A stretch of 64,000 nucleotides of DNA from Oscillospiraceae bacterium NTUH-002-81. Its GTDB lineage: Bacteria; Bacillota; Clostridia; Lachnospirales; Lachnospiraceae. Of the stretch, positions 26,846 through 35,897 are shown piece after piece. The DNA lies in NCBI GenBank assembly GCA_032620915.1, contig CP136052.1, positions 3,232,001 through 3,296,000 of the forward strand, in the 5' to 3' direction. Both the position numbers and the translations under genes were made by a program. The stretch's first letter is position 1; every line of letters begins with the position of its first letter. The notes under the pieces are model-generated. The model saw nothing but the letters and a program-made list of their open reading frames with translations, was not told the origin of the DNA and did no database searches.

Positions 26846-28234
26846 ATGATTAACTTAGTCAGAGAAAAAAATCCTATGCCTGAGCAGTCTCCCGAGGTTC
26901 GTGTAGGCAACTTCGAAGAGGTTTCCCAGGGTTACACAAAGGATATGGCCATCCGTGAGGCTATGCGCTGCCTGAAATGCCGGAAAAAACCGTGCATGAT
27001 GAAGGGCTGCCCCACACAGATGCGCATTCCTGAATTCATCGCCAAGGTTGCTGAGGGTGATTTTGAAGCAGCATACGAGATCATCCGCTCTGTCAGCACA
27101 CTGGCACCTGTCTGCAGCCGTGTCTGCCCTCACGAGAATCAGTGCGAAGGCAGCTGTGTACATGGCATCAAAGGACAGCCTGTGGCAATCGGAAGCATCG
27201 AGCGTTTCGTATGTGACTGGCATGCCGCACATTGCAAAGACGAGATTACAAAGGCAGAACCCAACGGGCATAAGGCAGCCGTGATCGGCGCCGGCCCGGC
27301 AGGCCTGTCCTGCGCATCTGACCTTGCTGACAAGGGCGTAGATGTGACCGTATATGAGAGCCTGAACGTAGCAGGCGGTGTCCTGGTATACGGAATCCCT
27401 GAATTCCGTCTTCCGAAGGATATCGTAGCTAAGATCGTCAGCGAACTGGAAGCCAAGGGCGTAAAGTTCGTGACTGGCTCTGTGGTTGGTAAAGACATCA
27501 CCGTTGAGGATCTGATGAAGAAAGAGGGCTTCGAGTCCGTATTCATCGGTACCGGCGCTGAGGTTCCCACCACCATGAACATCCCCGGAGAGGATCTGAA
27601 GGGTGTATACACAGCCAACGATTACCTGACAGCTGTGAACATCGGCAAGGCTTACCTGCCGGAGAACAGCGGACTTCTTCCCCAGGCTGACCGCGTAGCC
27701 ATCATCGGCGGCGGTAACGTTGCCATGGATGCATGCCGCTGTGCAGCCCGTATGAACGCAAAAGAAGTTACCGTTATCTACCGTCGTTCCCGTGAGGAAA
27801 TGCCGGCATGTGACGCTGAGATCCACGAGGCAATGGCTGAGAACATCGAGTTCAAGTTCCTGACCAACCCGGTTGCTGTCAAAGCAGGCGCAGATGGTAA
27901 GGTAGCCGCTCTGGAGTGCGTACAGATGCAGCTGGGTGAGCCTGATGCTTCCGGCAGAAGACGTCCCGTTGCTGTAGAGGGCTCCAACTTCGAGATCCCG
28001 GTTGACGCTGTGATCATGGCCATCGGAACCAAGATGGATTCCATCGTAACCAGCACAACCGAGAACCTTGCAACTGACAAGTATGGCTGCATCACCACTT
28101 CCGACGATGCCTCCACAAGCCGCGCAGGCGTATTTGCAGGCGGTGATGATGTCACCGGACCGCTCACGGTTGTAAAGGCAATGAAGGCCGGCAGAATCGC
28201 AGCTGCAAGCATGGACGAGTATATGAACAAATAA
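26846..28234 (+). CDS. GltD/NfnB-like NAD(P)H oxidoreductase
   Basis: 462 residues. The family includes the small subunit of glutamate synthase, SudA and NfnB: an FeS domain feeding two nucleotide-binding domains (FAD and NAD(P)H). N-terminal cluster Cys are at 42, 45, 50, 55 and 90, 94, 100, 104. The FAD motif AVIGAGPAGLSCASDLADKG follows, then the NAD(P) motif AIIGGGNVAMDACRCA, and a C-terminal AGGDDVTGPLTVVKAMKAGR. It starts three bases after the PFOR stop, so it is co-translated. No gltA or nfnA is adjacent. Transfer of PFOR electrons to NADP or NAD is the likely role, by inference. Confidence 0.85.
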   Translation: MINLVREKNPMPEQSPEVRVGNFEEVSQGYTKDMAIREAMRCLKCRKKPCMMKGCPTQMRIPEFIAKVAEGDFEAAYEIIRSVSTLAPVCSRVCPHENQCEGSCVHGIKGQPVAIGSIERFVCDWHAAHCKDEITKAEPNGHKAAVIGAGPAGLSCASDLADKGVDVTVYESLNVAGGVLVYGIPEFRLPKDIVAKIVSELEAKGVKFVTGSVVGKDITVEDLMKKEGFESVFIGTGAEVPTTMNIPGEDLKGVYTANDYLTAVNIGKAYLPENSGLLPQADRVAIIGGGNVAMDACRCAARMNAKEVTVIYRRSREEMPACDAEIHEAMAENIEFKFLTNPVAVKAGADGKVAALECVQMQLGEPDASGRRRPVAVEGSNFEIPVDAVIMAIGTKMDSIVTSTTENLATDKYGCITTSDDASTSRAGVFAGGDDVTGPLTVVKAMKAGRIAAASMDEYMNK

Positions 28235-28262
28235 TTTGATTTACCGTTTGCGGCAAGTCTGA

Positions 28263-28303
28263 AAATGACCCGGAGGCCAAAAGACTTCCGGGTCATTTTT
28301 TTT
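28263..28303 (+). terminator. Terminator of the polyferredoxin-PFOR operon
   Basis: A strong hairpin, AATGACCCGGAG with CTTCCGGGTCATT, is followed by eight T. It starts about 28 bases after the stop codon. Confidence 0.88.
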
Positions 28304-28328
28304 ATACCAGAACAGCAGAATATGCCAT

Positions 28329-28386
28329 TTGACAAACAAATCTATTCCCTGTTATGATAGTATAGATATTGTTATATATGTAACAA
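28329..28386 (+). promoter_or_regulatory. CoA-transferase promoter with Rex-like operator
   Basis: TTGACA (28329-28334), 18 bases, TATGAT (28353-28358). Just downstream lies TTGTTATATATGTAACAA (28369-28386), an 18-base palindrome that matches the clostridial Rex consensus TTGTTAA-N4-TTAACAA except at the innermost base of each half. Its place over the expected start suits repression. Confidence 0.65.
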
Positions 28387-28452
28387 CAGCCTCATCAAGC
28401 AAGACTGACAGTAATATGATATGCTAATATTTTTTTACCAGGAGGGAAACAA

Positions 28453-29790
28453 ATGAACTACCGTGAAGAGTATGCTTCAAAGCTTACAACTGCTGCCCAG
28501 GCCGTATCTGTAGTGAAAGACGGCGACTGGATTGACTATGGATGGTGTACCGGACATCCGGTTGCCCTGGATCAGGCACTGGCAGAGCGCATGCCTCAGC
28601 TCACTGACATCAAGGTGCGCGGCGGCGTAGCACTTTGGGCACCCGCTATTTTCAAGATTGACAATCCCCAGGATCATTTCTGCTGGAATTCCTGGCATAT
28701 GTCAGGCATCGAGCGCAAAGCCGTTGATCAGGGTTTTGCTTACTACGGCCCCATGCGTTATTCCGAGCTTCCCCGCTTCTATCGGGAAAATGTAGAAGTG
28801 GATGTTGTCATGATCCAGGTAACTCCCATGGACGAGCATGGATACTTTAATTTTGGCCCCAGTGCATCCCATCTGGCTGATATGTGCCGCACAGCCAAGC
28901 ACATCATCGTGGAAGTGAATACCAATATGCCCCGGTGTCTCGGCGGCTTCGATGAAGGCATCCATGTTTCCCAGGTTGATGCGATCGTAGAAGGAAACAA
29001 TCCGGAGATCGGCATTCTGAATGGTGCTGCTGCTTCTGATGTGGATAAAGCCGTTGCAGAGCTGATCGTAAAGGAGATCCCCAACGGTGCCTGCCTGCAG
29101 CTGGGTATCGGCGGTATGCCAAATGCAGTCGGTTCCCTCATCGCAGAATCCGATCTGAAGGATCTGGGCGTCCATACAGAAATGTATGTAGACGCTTTCG
29201 TTGATATTGCCAATGCCGGCAAGATCAACGGCAGTAAGAAGAATTTCGACCGCGGACGCCAGACATATGCCTTCGCAGCCGGAACAAAGAAGCTTTATGA
29301 TTATCTGGACAACAACCCGGAGTGTATGTCCGCTCCCGTGGATTACACCAACGATGCACGCGTTATCGCCGGCCTGGATAATTTCATTTCCATCAACAAT
29401 GCCGTAGATATCGACCTCTTCGGTCAGGTGAACTCTGAGAGCGCCGGAATCCGTCATATCAGCGGTGCCGGCGGACAGCTGGACTTCGTAATGGGCGCAT
29501 ACCTTTCCCATGGCGGAAAGAGCTTTATCTGCTGCTCCTCTTCCTTCACCAGCAAGGACGGGCAGCTCCATTCCCGTATCGTCCCCACTCTGACACAGGG
29601 TTCCATCGTTACAGATACCAGAGCCAACACGCAATATCTCGTTACCGAGTATGGAATGGTGAACCTCAAGGGACTGGCTACCTGGCAGAGAACCGAAGCC
29701 ATCATCTCCATTGCACATCCGCAGTTCCGGGATGAACTCATCAAAGAGGCGGAGAAGATGAAGATCTGGAGAAGAAGCAATAAGATCTGA
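28453..29790 (+). CDS. Butyryl-CoA:acetate / acetyl-CoA CoA-transferase family
   Basis: 445 residues. Class I CoA-transferases of the Cat1/But/4-hydroxybutyrate type swap CoA between acyl-CoA and acetate; in gut Clostridia the butyryl-CoA:acetate form ends the butyrate pathway. The glycine-rich CoA motif [13 protein letters not shown] is at 218-230. Glu243 in [10 protein letters not shown] sits where the catalytic Glu of the family lies. [20 protein letters not shown] is also typical. AGGAGGG precedes the ATG. The exact acyl substrate cannot be read from sequence. The butyrate assignment is supported only by family and host type. It is monocistronic, with a Rex-like site at its promoter. Confidence 0.82.
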   Translation: MNYREEYASKLTTAAQAVSVVKDGDWIDYGWCTGHPVALDQALAERMPQLTDIKVRGGVALWAPAIFKIDNPQDHFCWNSWHMSGIERKAVDQGFAYYGPMRYSELPRFYRENVEVDVVMIQVTPMDEHGYFNFGPSASHLADMCRTAKHIIVEVNTNMPRCLGGFDEGIHVSQVDAIVEGNNPEIGILNGAAASDVDKAVAELIVKEIPNGACLQLGIGGMPNAVGSLIAESDLKDLGVHTEMYVDAFVDIANAGKINGSKKNFDRGRQTYAFAAGTKKLYDYLDNNPECMSAPVDYTNDARVIAGLDNFISINNAVDIDLFGQVNSESAGIRHISGAGGQLDFVMGAYLSHGGKSFICCSSSFTSKDGQLHSRIVPTLTQGSIVTDTRANTQYLVTEYGMVNLKGLATWQRTEAIISIAHPQFRDELIKEAEKMKIWRRSNKI

Positions 29791-29817
29791 TCAATGAATT
29801 GCAATTTCATTGTTTGA

Positions 29818-29873
29818 AAAAGAGAGTATCGTTTGATCATCTGCCTGGATGATTTCCCGATACTCTCTTTTTT
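29818..29873. terminator. Bidirectional terminator
   Basis: GAGAGTATCG pairs with CGATACTCTC, with an inner GATCATC/GATGAT hairpin. It is flanked by AAAAA on the left and TTTTTT on the right, so it can end both the CoA-transferase transcript and the convergent redox operon. Confidence 0.85.
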
Positions 29874-29973
29874 ATGTTCTCTTCTGCCTCACCCGCAGAT
29901 ACCCGCACAGGCAATCACAAAGATCTCTGCGCAGGATACTGCGGGGTTTTTCGTTTCAACTATCTTGCGCTCA

Positions 29974-32900
29974 TTACTTCATGATCAGCTCTTTCAGATA
30001 GTCGGTGTTTTTCATCGGATCAGCAAACTTGCCGCCGGTTACCGGTACAAGCACTTTCTTCTCGGGTACCAGTACGCCGCCCAGGATCTCTCCCTCGGAT
30101 GCGTAGCGGTAAGCAGGTACACTGCTCTCCATCTCATGGATGACCTCATCCATGGTGTCGTAAGGCATCGGCATCTCTAACAGTCTGCCAAGCTCTACAG
30201 CCACCTGCATATTGTTCATGAGCACTTCCGGTGTTGCTGCCTGTTCGGTTGCCTGGAAGCGACGCTCAGTATTGGTATAGCTGCCCTCTGCGTGGATCGG
30301 CGCTGTGCCGGGGAATACCACGTCTGCCTTCTGGGCTGCCGGTGTCATATGGGTGTCACATACAGCCAGGAACTCCAGATCGGATAACAGGGCCGGATCC
30401 GGATTCTCGCCGAATACCAGCAGGGCTTTCACGCCTGCCAGGCTCTCTGCGCCTGCTGTGATGCCCAGATCGTTGATACCCTGGGTGTTGTTCTTCGGCT
30501 TCACAAGCAGGATGCCGTCTCTCGGGCTTCCCACATGACCGGATACCACTGCCAGATCAGCCAGCAAAGTTGCACAGTCCTCGGATACCACGTTCTGCTG
30601 AAGGACAATCATGGACTTCTTCGCATCGGTATACAGCTTTGCGATCTCTGCTGCTTCCTCGCCAACCTTCACGTCAGCCAGAGAGGCGTTGAATGCATCA
30701 AAGCCTTCCACAGAAGCACCCTTGCCGCTCTCAGCCGCAGCCTTTGCCACCTGCTGTAAGAAGTCAAGAGAATCTTCTGTATAAATCTTCTTGTAAGCGA
30801 ACTGCATATGATCCTGTTCCATGCCGGTCGGGTTGATAAGAACAACCTTCGCACCGTTCTTTGCAGCCTGCATCAGTTTCACACGGATCACAGCATTTGC
30901 TTTCATCTCATAGCCCACTGCCAGGATCACATCGGTGGACAGCAGCTCGTCGATGGTGTTGGGAGAAGAAGTCAGTCCCAGTACCGGCTCCAGACCGCAG
31001 GCACGGTTGTCAAAGCTCAGCACTTTCGCGCCCAAACCTTCTGCCAGCTTCTTCACCACATAAGCTTCCTCGTTGGTGTAGCGGTCAGAAATGGCCACAG
31101 CCACAGCATCTCTTCCATAGCGGTTGCCGATGGACTCTGCCTTCTTGGCAGCTACCACAAAAGCACTGTGGTAATCAGTCTCTTCCAGATCGCCGTTCCG
31201 GTTGCGGATCATCGGATTGACAAGTGCGCCATCCTTCTTCAGGGCGCTGGCAAATCCAAACTTACCGCCCATACACAGCACGCCCTTGTTCACAGCACCC
31301 TCTTTATCCGGGTTTGCTTTCAGGACAGCACTGCCGCAGCTCTCGGTTGTCAGGCTACAGCCTACGGAACAGTAACCGCAGATCATGGTCTTCTTCTCCG
31401 TCGGCAGCGGAACCGGTTTATTCATGACGCTGCGCTCTTCCAGTGCACCTACCGGGCAGACGCTGACACACTGTCCGCAGGAGATACAGCCGGCCTCATT
31501 CAGGGATTTCCCCATAGCCGGAAGCACAACGGTGTCAAAACCACGTTTTACAAATCCCAGTGCACCAACGCCCATAACCTCTTCGCAGGCACGCACGCAC
31601 AGGCCGCACAGGATACATTTATTCGTGTCACGGATGATGAACGGATGATCGTTCTTGCACTCGTTCTCGTTCATCTCCCCAGCCAGACGCTCCGGTTTCA
31701 CATGGTACTCGTTTGCCATGCGCACCAGTTTACACTCATAGTAATCATGGCAGCCGCATTCCAGGCAGCGGGAAGCCTCGGCAATGGCCTGCTCCTCGGT
31801 GTAGCCCTTCACGATCTCACGGAAGTTATCTTTTCTCTCCTCCGGGGACAGCTCCTCCATCTTCGGACGGCACTGATATTCCCGGTCCTCAAAGGTCTCA
31901 GCGGTTACCTTTCTGGTGGCAACGGTATACTCCGGCTCGTAAGCGATGGTCTCGCCGTTCAAATATGCATCAACGATATCGCTTCCCTTTCTGGCATCTG
32001 CAATGGCCTCAATGGCGATGGAAATCTTGTCGTTTCCGCAGTCACCGCCGGCAAATACGCCAGGGATGGATGTCATGAATGTATTCTTATCGTAAACGAT
32101 ACCTTTCTTTCTGGTCAGCTCCAGGCCCTCGATGCCGGTCGGATTGACAGCCTGTCCGATGGCCAGGATGACCATATCCACATCCAGCTCTTCGGTCTTG
32201 CCTTCCACCGGAACAGGGGCACGTCTGCCGGAAGCATCGGGCTCGCCCAGCTCCATTACCTGCAGGATCATCTTGTCCACTGCGCCGTCTGCGTTCTTGC
32301 AGATCTTCAACGGGTTGGTCAGGTTTTTGAAGATCACGCCCTCTTCCTGGGCCTCTTCGATCTCTACCCGGTCAGCAGGCATCTCGTCCACGGTACGGCG
32401 GTATACGTTGTATACCTTCTCTGCACCGAGGCGGACTGCGGTACGACAGGCATCCATAGCGGTATTACCGCCGCCCACGATGGCAACTCTCGCGCCGACC
32501 TTCTGCTGCTCGTTTCTTGCTGCTTTTCTCAGGAAATCAATACCGCCGACAACGCCGATGGCATCCTCGCCTTCACAGCCCACGCCGGTGGACTTCCAGG
32601 CACCGATTCCGAGACAGACAGCATCATATTTTTCACGGATGCTCTCAAAGGAAATATCCGTTCCTACTTTTACATTGGTCAGAAGGGTCACACCCATCTG
32701 GCAGATCCGGTCGATCTCCTCGTCCAGCACCTGCTTGGGCAGACGATATTCCGGAATACCGTAACGGAGCATACCACCGGCCTTGGGCATGGACTCGTAA
32801 ATGGTTACCTCGTGGCCTTCCTGACGAAGGAAGTATGCCATGGACAGTCCGTAAGGGCCTGCGCCGATGATGGCAACCTTCTTGCCTGTGCTCTCTGCGA

Positions 32901-33465
32901 TCTCCGGGATAAACGGATCGTCAGATGCTGCGTCCTGCTCTGCGGCAAACCGTTTCAGCCATGCGATGGATACCGGCTCATCCTTTAAACCTCTGCGGCA
33001 GGCAGCCTCACACGGATGCGGACATACCCGACCGATGGAGCCCGGAAGCGGGATCTTCTCGCGGATCAGCTCAATGGCCTCGCGGTAATGACCGGTAGCG
33101 ATCAGTCCCACATAGCCCTGGCAGTCTGTCTGTGCCGGACACTCCTTGGCGCACGGCGGGCGGCAGTCACCCACATGGTTGGACAGAAGCAGCTCCAGGT
33201 TTGTCTTTCTGGACTCCCGTACCCGGTCTGTCTTCGTATGTACCACCATACCCGGTGCAACCTCTGTGGCACATGCCTTCAGAAGCTTCGGATTGCCCTC
33301 CACCTCCACGACACAGATGCCGCAGGCACCGTATACTTCCATCCGCTCGTCATAACAGAGGGACGGAATGTAAATATCATTCTCTCTGGCAGCCTCCAGA
33401 ATGGTCTGTCCCGGAAGTGCCGTGATTTCTTTTCCGTCTATATTAATTCTGTACTGTTTTACCAT
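29974..33465 (-). CDS. Giant FeS-flavoprotein: NuoG-like / GltD-like / FdhA-like fusion (Stn-type transhydrogenase subunit)
   Basis: 1,163 residues. Domains in order: [2Fe-2S] ferredoxin (Cys 37, 48, 51, 65); GltD-type FeS domain (Cys 101-115 and 148-156); FAD motif GAGPYGLSMA (201-210) and NADPH motif VGGGNTAMDACRTA (330-343); GltD C-terminus to about 505; a Cys set at 567-578; two ferredoxin clusters (617-627, 660-670). The C-terminal third resembles formate dehydrogenase alpha: CGYCSVGC at 696-703, GVLCMGGKFG, then TNEEAYVVKKLA. The FDH active-site Sec/Cys context and the cofactor-binding signatures are not evident, so it is probably a NuoG-like remnant. It follows NuoF- and NuoE-like genes. 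That trio matches Stn-type electron-bifurcating transhydrogenases (NADH, NADPH, ferredoxin); this is inference. Confidence 0.8.
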   Translation of the reverse strand: MVKQYRINIDGKEITALPGQTILEAARENDIYIPSLCYDERMEVYGACGICVVEVEGNPKLLKACATEVAPGMVVHTKTDRVRESRKTNLELLLSNHVGDCRPPCAKECPAQTDCQGYVGLIATGHYREAIELIREKIPLPGSIGRVCPHPCEAACRRGLKDEPVSIAWLKRFAAEQDAASDDPFIPEIAESTGKKVAIIGAGPYGLSMAYFLRQEGHEVTIYESMPKAGGMLRYGIPEYRLPKQVLDEEIDRICQMGVTLLTNVKVGTDISFESIREKYDAVCLGIGAWKSTGVGCEGEDAIGVVGGIDFLRKAARNEQQKVGARVAIVGGGNTAMDACRTAVRLGAEKVYNVYRRTVDEMPADRVEIEEAQEEGVIFKNLTNPLKICKNADGAVDKMILQVMELGEPDASGRRAPVPVEGKTEELDVDMVILAIGQAVNPTGIEGLELTRKKGIVYDKNTFMTSIPGVFAGGDCGNDKISIAIEAIADARKGSDIVDAYLNGETIAYEPEYTVATRKVTAETFEDREYQCRPKMEELSPEERKDNFREIVKGYTEEQAIAEASRCLECGCHDYYECKLVRMANEYHVKPERLAGEMNENECKNDHPFIIRDTNKCILCGLCVRACEEVMGVGALGFVKRGFDTVVLPAMGKSLNEAGCISCGQCVSVCPVGALEERSVMNKPVPLPTEKKTMICGYCSVGCSLTTESCGSAVLKANPDKEGAVNKGVLCMGGKFGFASALKKDGALVNPMIRNRNGDLEETDYHSAFVVAAKKAESIGNRYGRDAVAVAISDRYTNEEAYVVKKLAEGLGAKVLSFDNRACGLEPVLGLTSSPNTIDELLSTDVILAVGYEMKANAVIRVKLMQAAKNGAKVVLINPTGMEQDHMQFAYKKIYTEDSLDFLQQVAKAAAESGKGASVEGFDAFNASLADVKVGEEAAEIAKLYTDAKKSMIVLQQNVVSEDCATLLADLAVVSGHVGSPRDGILLVKPKNNTQGINDLGITAGAESLAGVKALLVFGENPDPALLSDLEFLAVCDTHMTPAAQKADVVFPGTAPIHAEGSYTNTERRFQATEQAATPEVLMNNMQVAVELGRLLEMPMPYDTMDEVIHEMESSVPAYRYASEGEILGGVLVPEKKVLVPVTGGKFADPMKNTDYLKELIMK

Positions 33466-33475
33466 CTCGCACCTC

Positions 33476-35230
33476 CTACTGTACTTCTACTGCATGGAAC
33501 CGGCATACCTCTGCGCACTTGCCGCACTTGATGCAGACATTCGGGTCGATGGTATGCTGACTCTTCAATTCTCCGCTGATCGCGTTCACCGGACACTTCT
33601 TGGAACAAAGCGTACATCCGATACACTTGTCGGAAATGTGGTAGGAAATCAGCGCTTTACAGGATTTTGCCGTACAGCGGTGGTTGTAAATATGATCCTC
33701 ATACTCGTTACGGAAATATTTCAGCGTGGTCAGTACCGGATTCGGGGCAGTCTGTCCCAGACCGCACATTGCGCCGTCCCGCACCTTGTTTGCCAGCTCT
33801 TCCAGCAGCTCGATATCGCCGTCTCTGCCCTCGCCGTTGGTGATGCGCTCCAGGATCTCCAGCATACGCTTCGTTCCGATGCGGCAGTAATTACATTTTC
33901 CGCAGGACTCTTTTCTTGTGAAATCCAGGAAGTACCGGGCCATATCCACCATACAGGTGTCCTCATCCATAACGATCATACCGCCGGAACCCACGATGGC
34001 ACCGGTCTTGTTGATGGACTCGTAATCTACCGGGGTGTCAGCCAGATCAGCCGGGATACATCCACCGGACGGGCCGCCCATCTGCACTGCCTTGAACTTC
34101 TTGTCATTCTTGATACCGCCGCCGGTTCCGTAAATTACGTCCTTGATCGGCAGACCCATGGGTACCTCAACAAGGCCGCCCTTCTTGATCTTACCTGCCA
34201 GGGCGAATACCTTCGTTCCCTTACTCTTCTCTGTGCCCATGGCTGCAAAGGCTGCGCCGCCGTTGTTGATGATCCACGGCACATTGGCAAAGGACTCTAC
34301 GTTGTTGATGTCTGTGGGCTTCTTCCAGTATCCCTTCTGTGCCGGGAACGGGGGTTTCAGACGCGGCATGCCGCGCTCGCCCTCCAGGGAAGCGATCAGT
34401 GCGGTCTCCTCACCACAGACGAAAGCGCCTGCACCGGCTTTGATCCGGATATCAAAGGAGAAATTCGTGCCAAACAGGTTCTTGCCAAGATAGCCTCTCT
34501 CTCTTGCCTGAGAAAGAGCGATCTCCAGACGGTCGATAGCCAGCGGGTACTCTGCACGCACGTAGATGACACCCTCGGTAGCGCCCATGGAATAGCCGCC
34601 GATGATCATGCCCTCCAGTACAGAGTGGGGGTCTCCCTCCAGAACGCTTCGATCCATGAATGCGCCCGGATCGCCCTCATCCGCATTACAGACGATATAT
34701 TTCTCTTTTCCCTGGCTCTGTCTTGCCGCGTTCCATTTGAACCAGGTGGGGAATCCCGCACCGCCGCGGCCTCTTAAGCCGGAAATCTTCATTTCCTCAA
34801 TGACATCTTCCTGGGACATGGTGGTCAGCACCTTCTCGGCTGCCTTGTATCCATCTTTTTCCAGGTATTCCTCGATAAACTCGGGGTTGATCAGTCCGCA
34901 GTTGCGAAGCACGACTCTCTTCTGCTTTGCCAGGATCTGTGCATCCTCCTCCGGGATCAGATGCTCCTCTGCCCGGCCGCCGCCGATGATGTGCTTTTCT
35001 ACAATCTCCGGAACAACCTCCGGCTGTACCTTCACATAACGGGCTTCCAGTGCCCCGTCATCTCCATATACATCCACGATCGGCTCCAGATAGCAGGTGC
35101 CGATACATCCTGTCTTTGTGAGAGTTACCTGATCCAGGCCCTTCTCCTCCAGCAGGGCACGGAATGCATTCTCTGTCTTCTTTGCTCCGGACGCAATACC
35201 GCAGCTTCCTTCTCCGACTACGATCTTCAT
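33476..35230 (-). CDS. NuoF/HydB-like NADH-binding flavoprotein subunit
   Basis: 584 residues. An N-terminal thioredoxin-like [2Fe-2S] domain (1-85) keeps TKTGCIGTC but has a single Cys in GEGSCGIASG where two are usual. The NADH/FMN core has [31 protein letters not shown] and [20 protein letters not shown]. The N3-type cluster is in ESCGKCNYCRIGTKR. Two C-terminal ferredoxin clusters follow (CIGCTLCSKKCP, CIKCGKCAEVC). Its ATG overlaps the NuoE-like stop by four bases, and the giant fusion gene starts 11 bases after its stop, so the three form one complex. It is paralogous to hydB at 47973-49764. Confidence 0.9.
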   Translation of the reverse strand: MKIVVGEGSCGIASGAKKTENAFRALLEEKGLDQVTLTKTGCIGTCYLEPIVDVYGDDGALEARYVKVQPEVVPEIVEKHIIGGGRAEEHLIPEEDAQILAKQKRVVLRNCGLINPEFIEEYLEKDGYKAAEKVLTTMSQEDVIEEMKISGLRGRGGAGFPTWFKWNAARQSQGKEKYIVCNADEGDPGAFMDRSVLEGDPHSVLEGMIIGGYSMGATEGVIYVRAEYPLAIDRLEIALSQARERGYLGKNLFGTNFSFDIRIKAGAGAFVCGEETALIASLEGERGMPRLKPPFPAQKGYWKKPTDINNVESFANVPWIINNGGAAFAAMGTEKSKGTKVFALAGKIKKGGLVEVPMGLPIKDVIYGTGGGIKNDKKFKAVQMGGPSGGCIPADLADTPVDYESINKTGAIVGSGGMIVMDEDTCMVDMARYFLDFTRKESCGKCNYCRIGTKRMLEILERITNGEGRDGDIELLEELANKVRDGAMCGLGQTAPNPVLTTLKYFRNEYEDHIYNHRCTAKSCKALISYHISDKCIGCTLCSKKCPVNAISGELKSQHTIDPNVCIKCGKCAEVCRFHAVEVQ

Positions 35231-35757
35231 CCCTGCACCTCCTTTGCTGCTTTTTCACGGATCTCATCCAGGATCTTGACAACAGAATCCTTGGTCAGAT
35301 TGCCGTAAGTCTCTTCGCCCTCTGTGCTCTTCACCATCATGACAGGTGCCAGGGAGCAGCAGCCAAGACAGGCTACGTTATTCAGTGTGAAAATGCCGTC
35401 CTCTGTGGTCTCTCCATCTGTGATGCCCAGATGTTCACAGACAGCTTCCTCGATCCGGTCTGCGCCGTTGACATGACAGGCGGTTCCCTTACAGAGCATG
35501 ATCAGGTATTTGCCGATGGGTTTCAGACGGAACTGCGCATAAAAAGTTGCAACTCCGTAAATCTTGGCCGGCAGGATGCCTGTCCGTCTTGAAATGTACA
35601 GGATCGCCTCCTCCGAAAGGTAACCGTAGATCTGCTGCGCCTGCTGCAGAATTGTAATCAGACTACCCGGCACAGTTGCGTACTTTTCCAGCACGGGTGC
35701 CAGTTCGGTAAAGTCCGCATCCGGACAGACTGCTGTGTTTGTCTCTTTCTCTACCAT
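35227..35757 (-). CDS. NuoE/HydC-like [2Fe-2S] subunit
   Basis: 176 residues. It is the thioredoxin-fold [2Fe-2S] partner of NuoF-type subunits. Seen: YGYLSEEAILYISRRTG, the KIYGVATFYAQFRLKP signature, and the cluster ligands in CKGTACHVNGAD and ACLGCCSLAPVM. First gene of the NuoE-NuoF-fusion operon. GGAGGAAAATCGG precedes the ATG. It is paralogous to hydC at 50180-50677. Confidence 0.92.
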   Translation of the reverse strand: MVEKETNTAVCPDADFTELAPVLEKYATVPGSLITILQQAQQIYGYLSEEAILYISRRTGILPAKIYGVATFYAQFRLKPIGKYLIMLCKGTACHVNGADRIEEAVCEHLGITDGETTEDGIFTLNNVACLGCCSLAPVMMVKSTEGEETYGNLTKDSVVKILDEIREKAAKEVQG

Positions 35758-35796
35758 CCGATTTTCCTCCTATATGGTTTGTTATTGCATTTTATT

Positions 35797-35825
35797 ATTA
35801 TACTATTTTACAGACAGCTTTTCCA
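35797..35825 (-). promoter_or_regulatory. Promoter of the Stn-like operon
   Basis: On the minus strand TGGAAA (35820-35825), 17 bases, TATAAT (35797-35802), about 40 bases before the NuoE-like start. Only half of a Rex-type site (TTGTTAT) is nearby. Confidence 0.5.
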
Positions 35826-35897
35826 TATCATTCTTTGTGCTTTTTTACATACAATGCGGGAAATCGGGAAGATTTTCCTTGCAAAATGACAAGACCC

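Noticed and set aside
30808..32988. Open frame of 726 residues on the plus strand, and similar long frames opposite PFOR, the CoA-transferase and nuoF genes
   Set aside because: All mirror highly expressed genes with biased codons, which keeps the opposite strand free of stops. No ribosome sites or domains support them.
29974..33465. Catalytic formate dehydrogenase
   Set aside because: The FDH-like part lacks a clear Sec/Cys active-site context and cofactor-binding signatures, and the GltD-like insertion and NuoE/F neighbours fit a transhydrogenase better.
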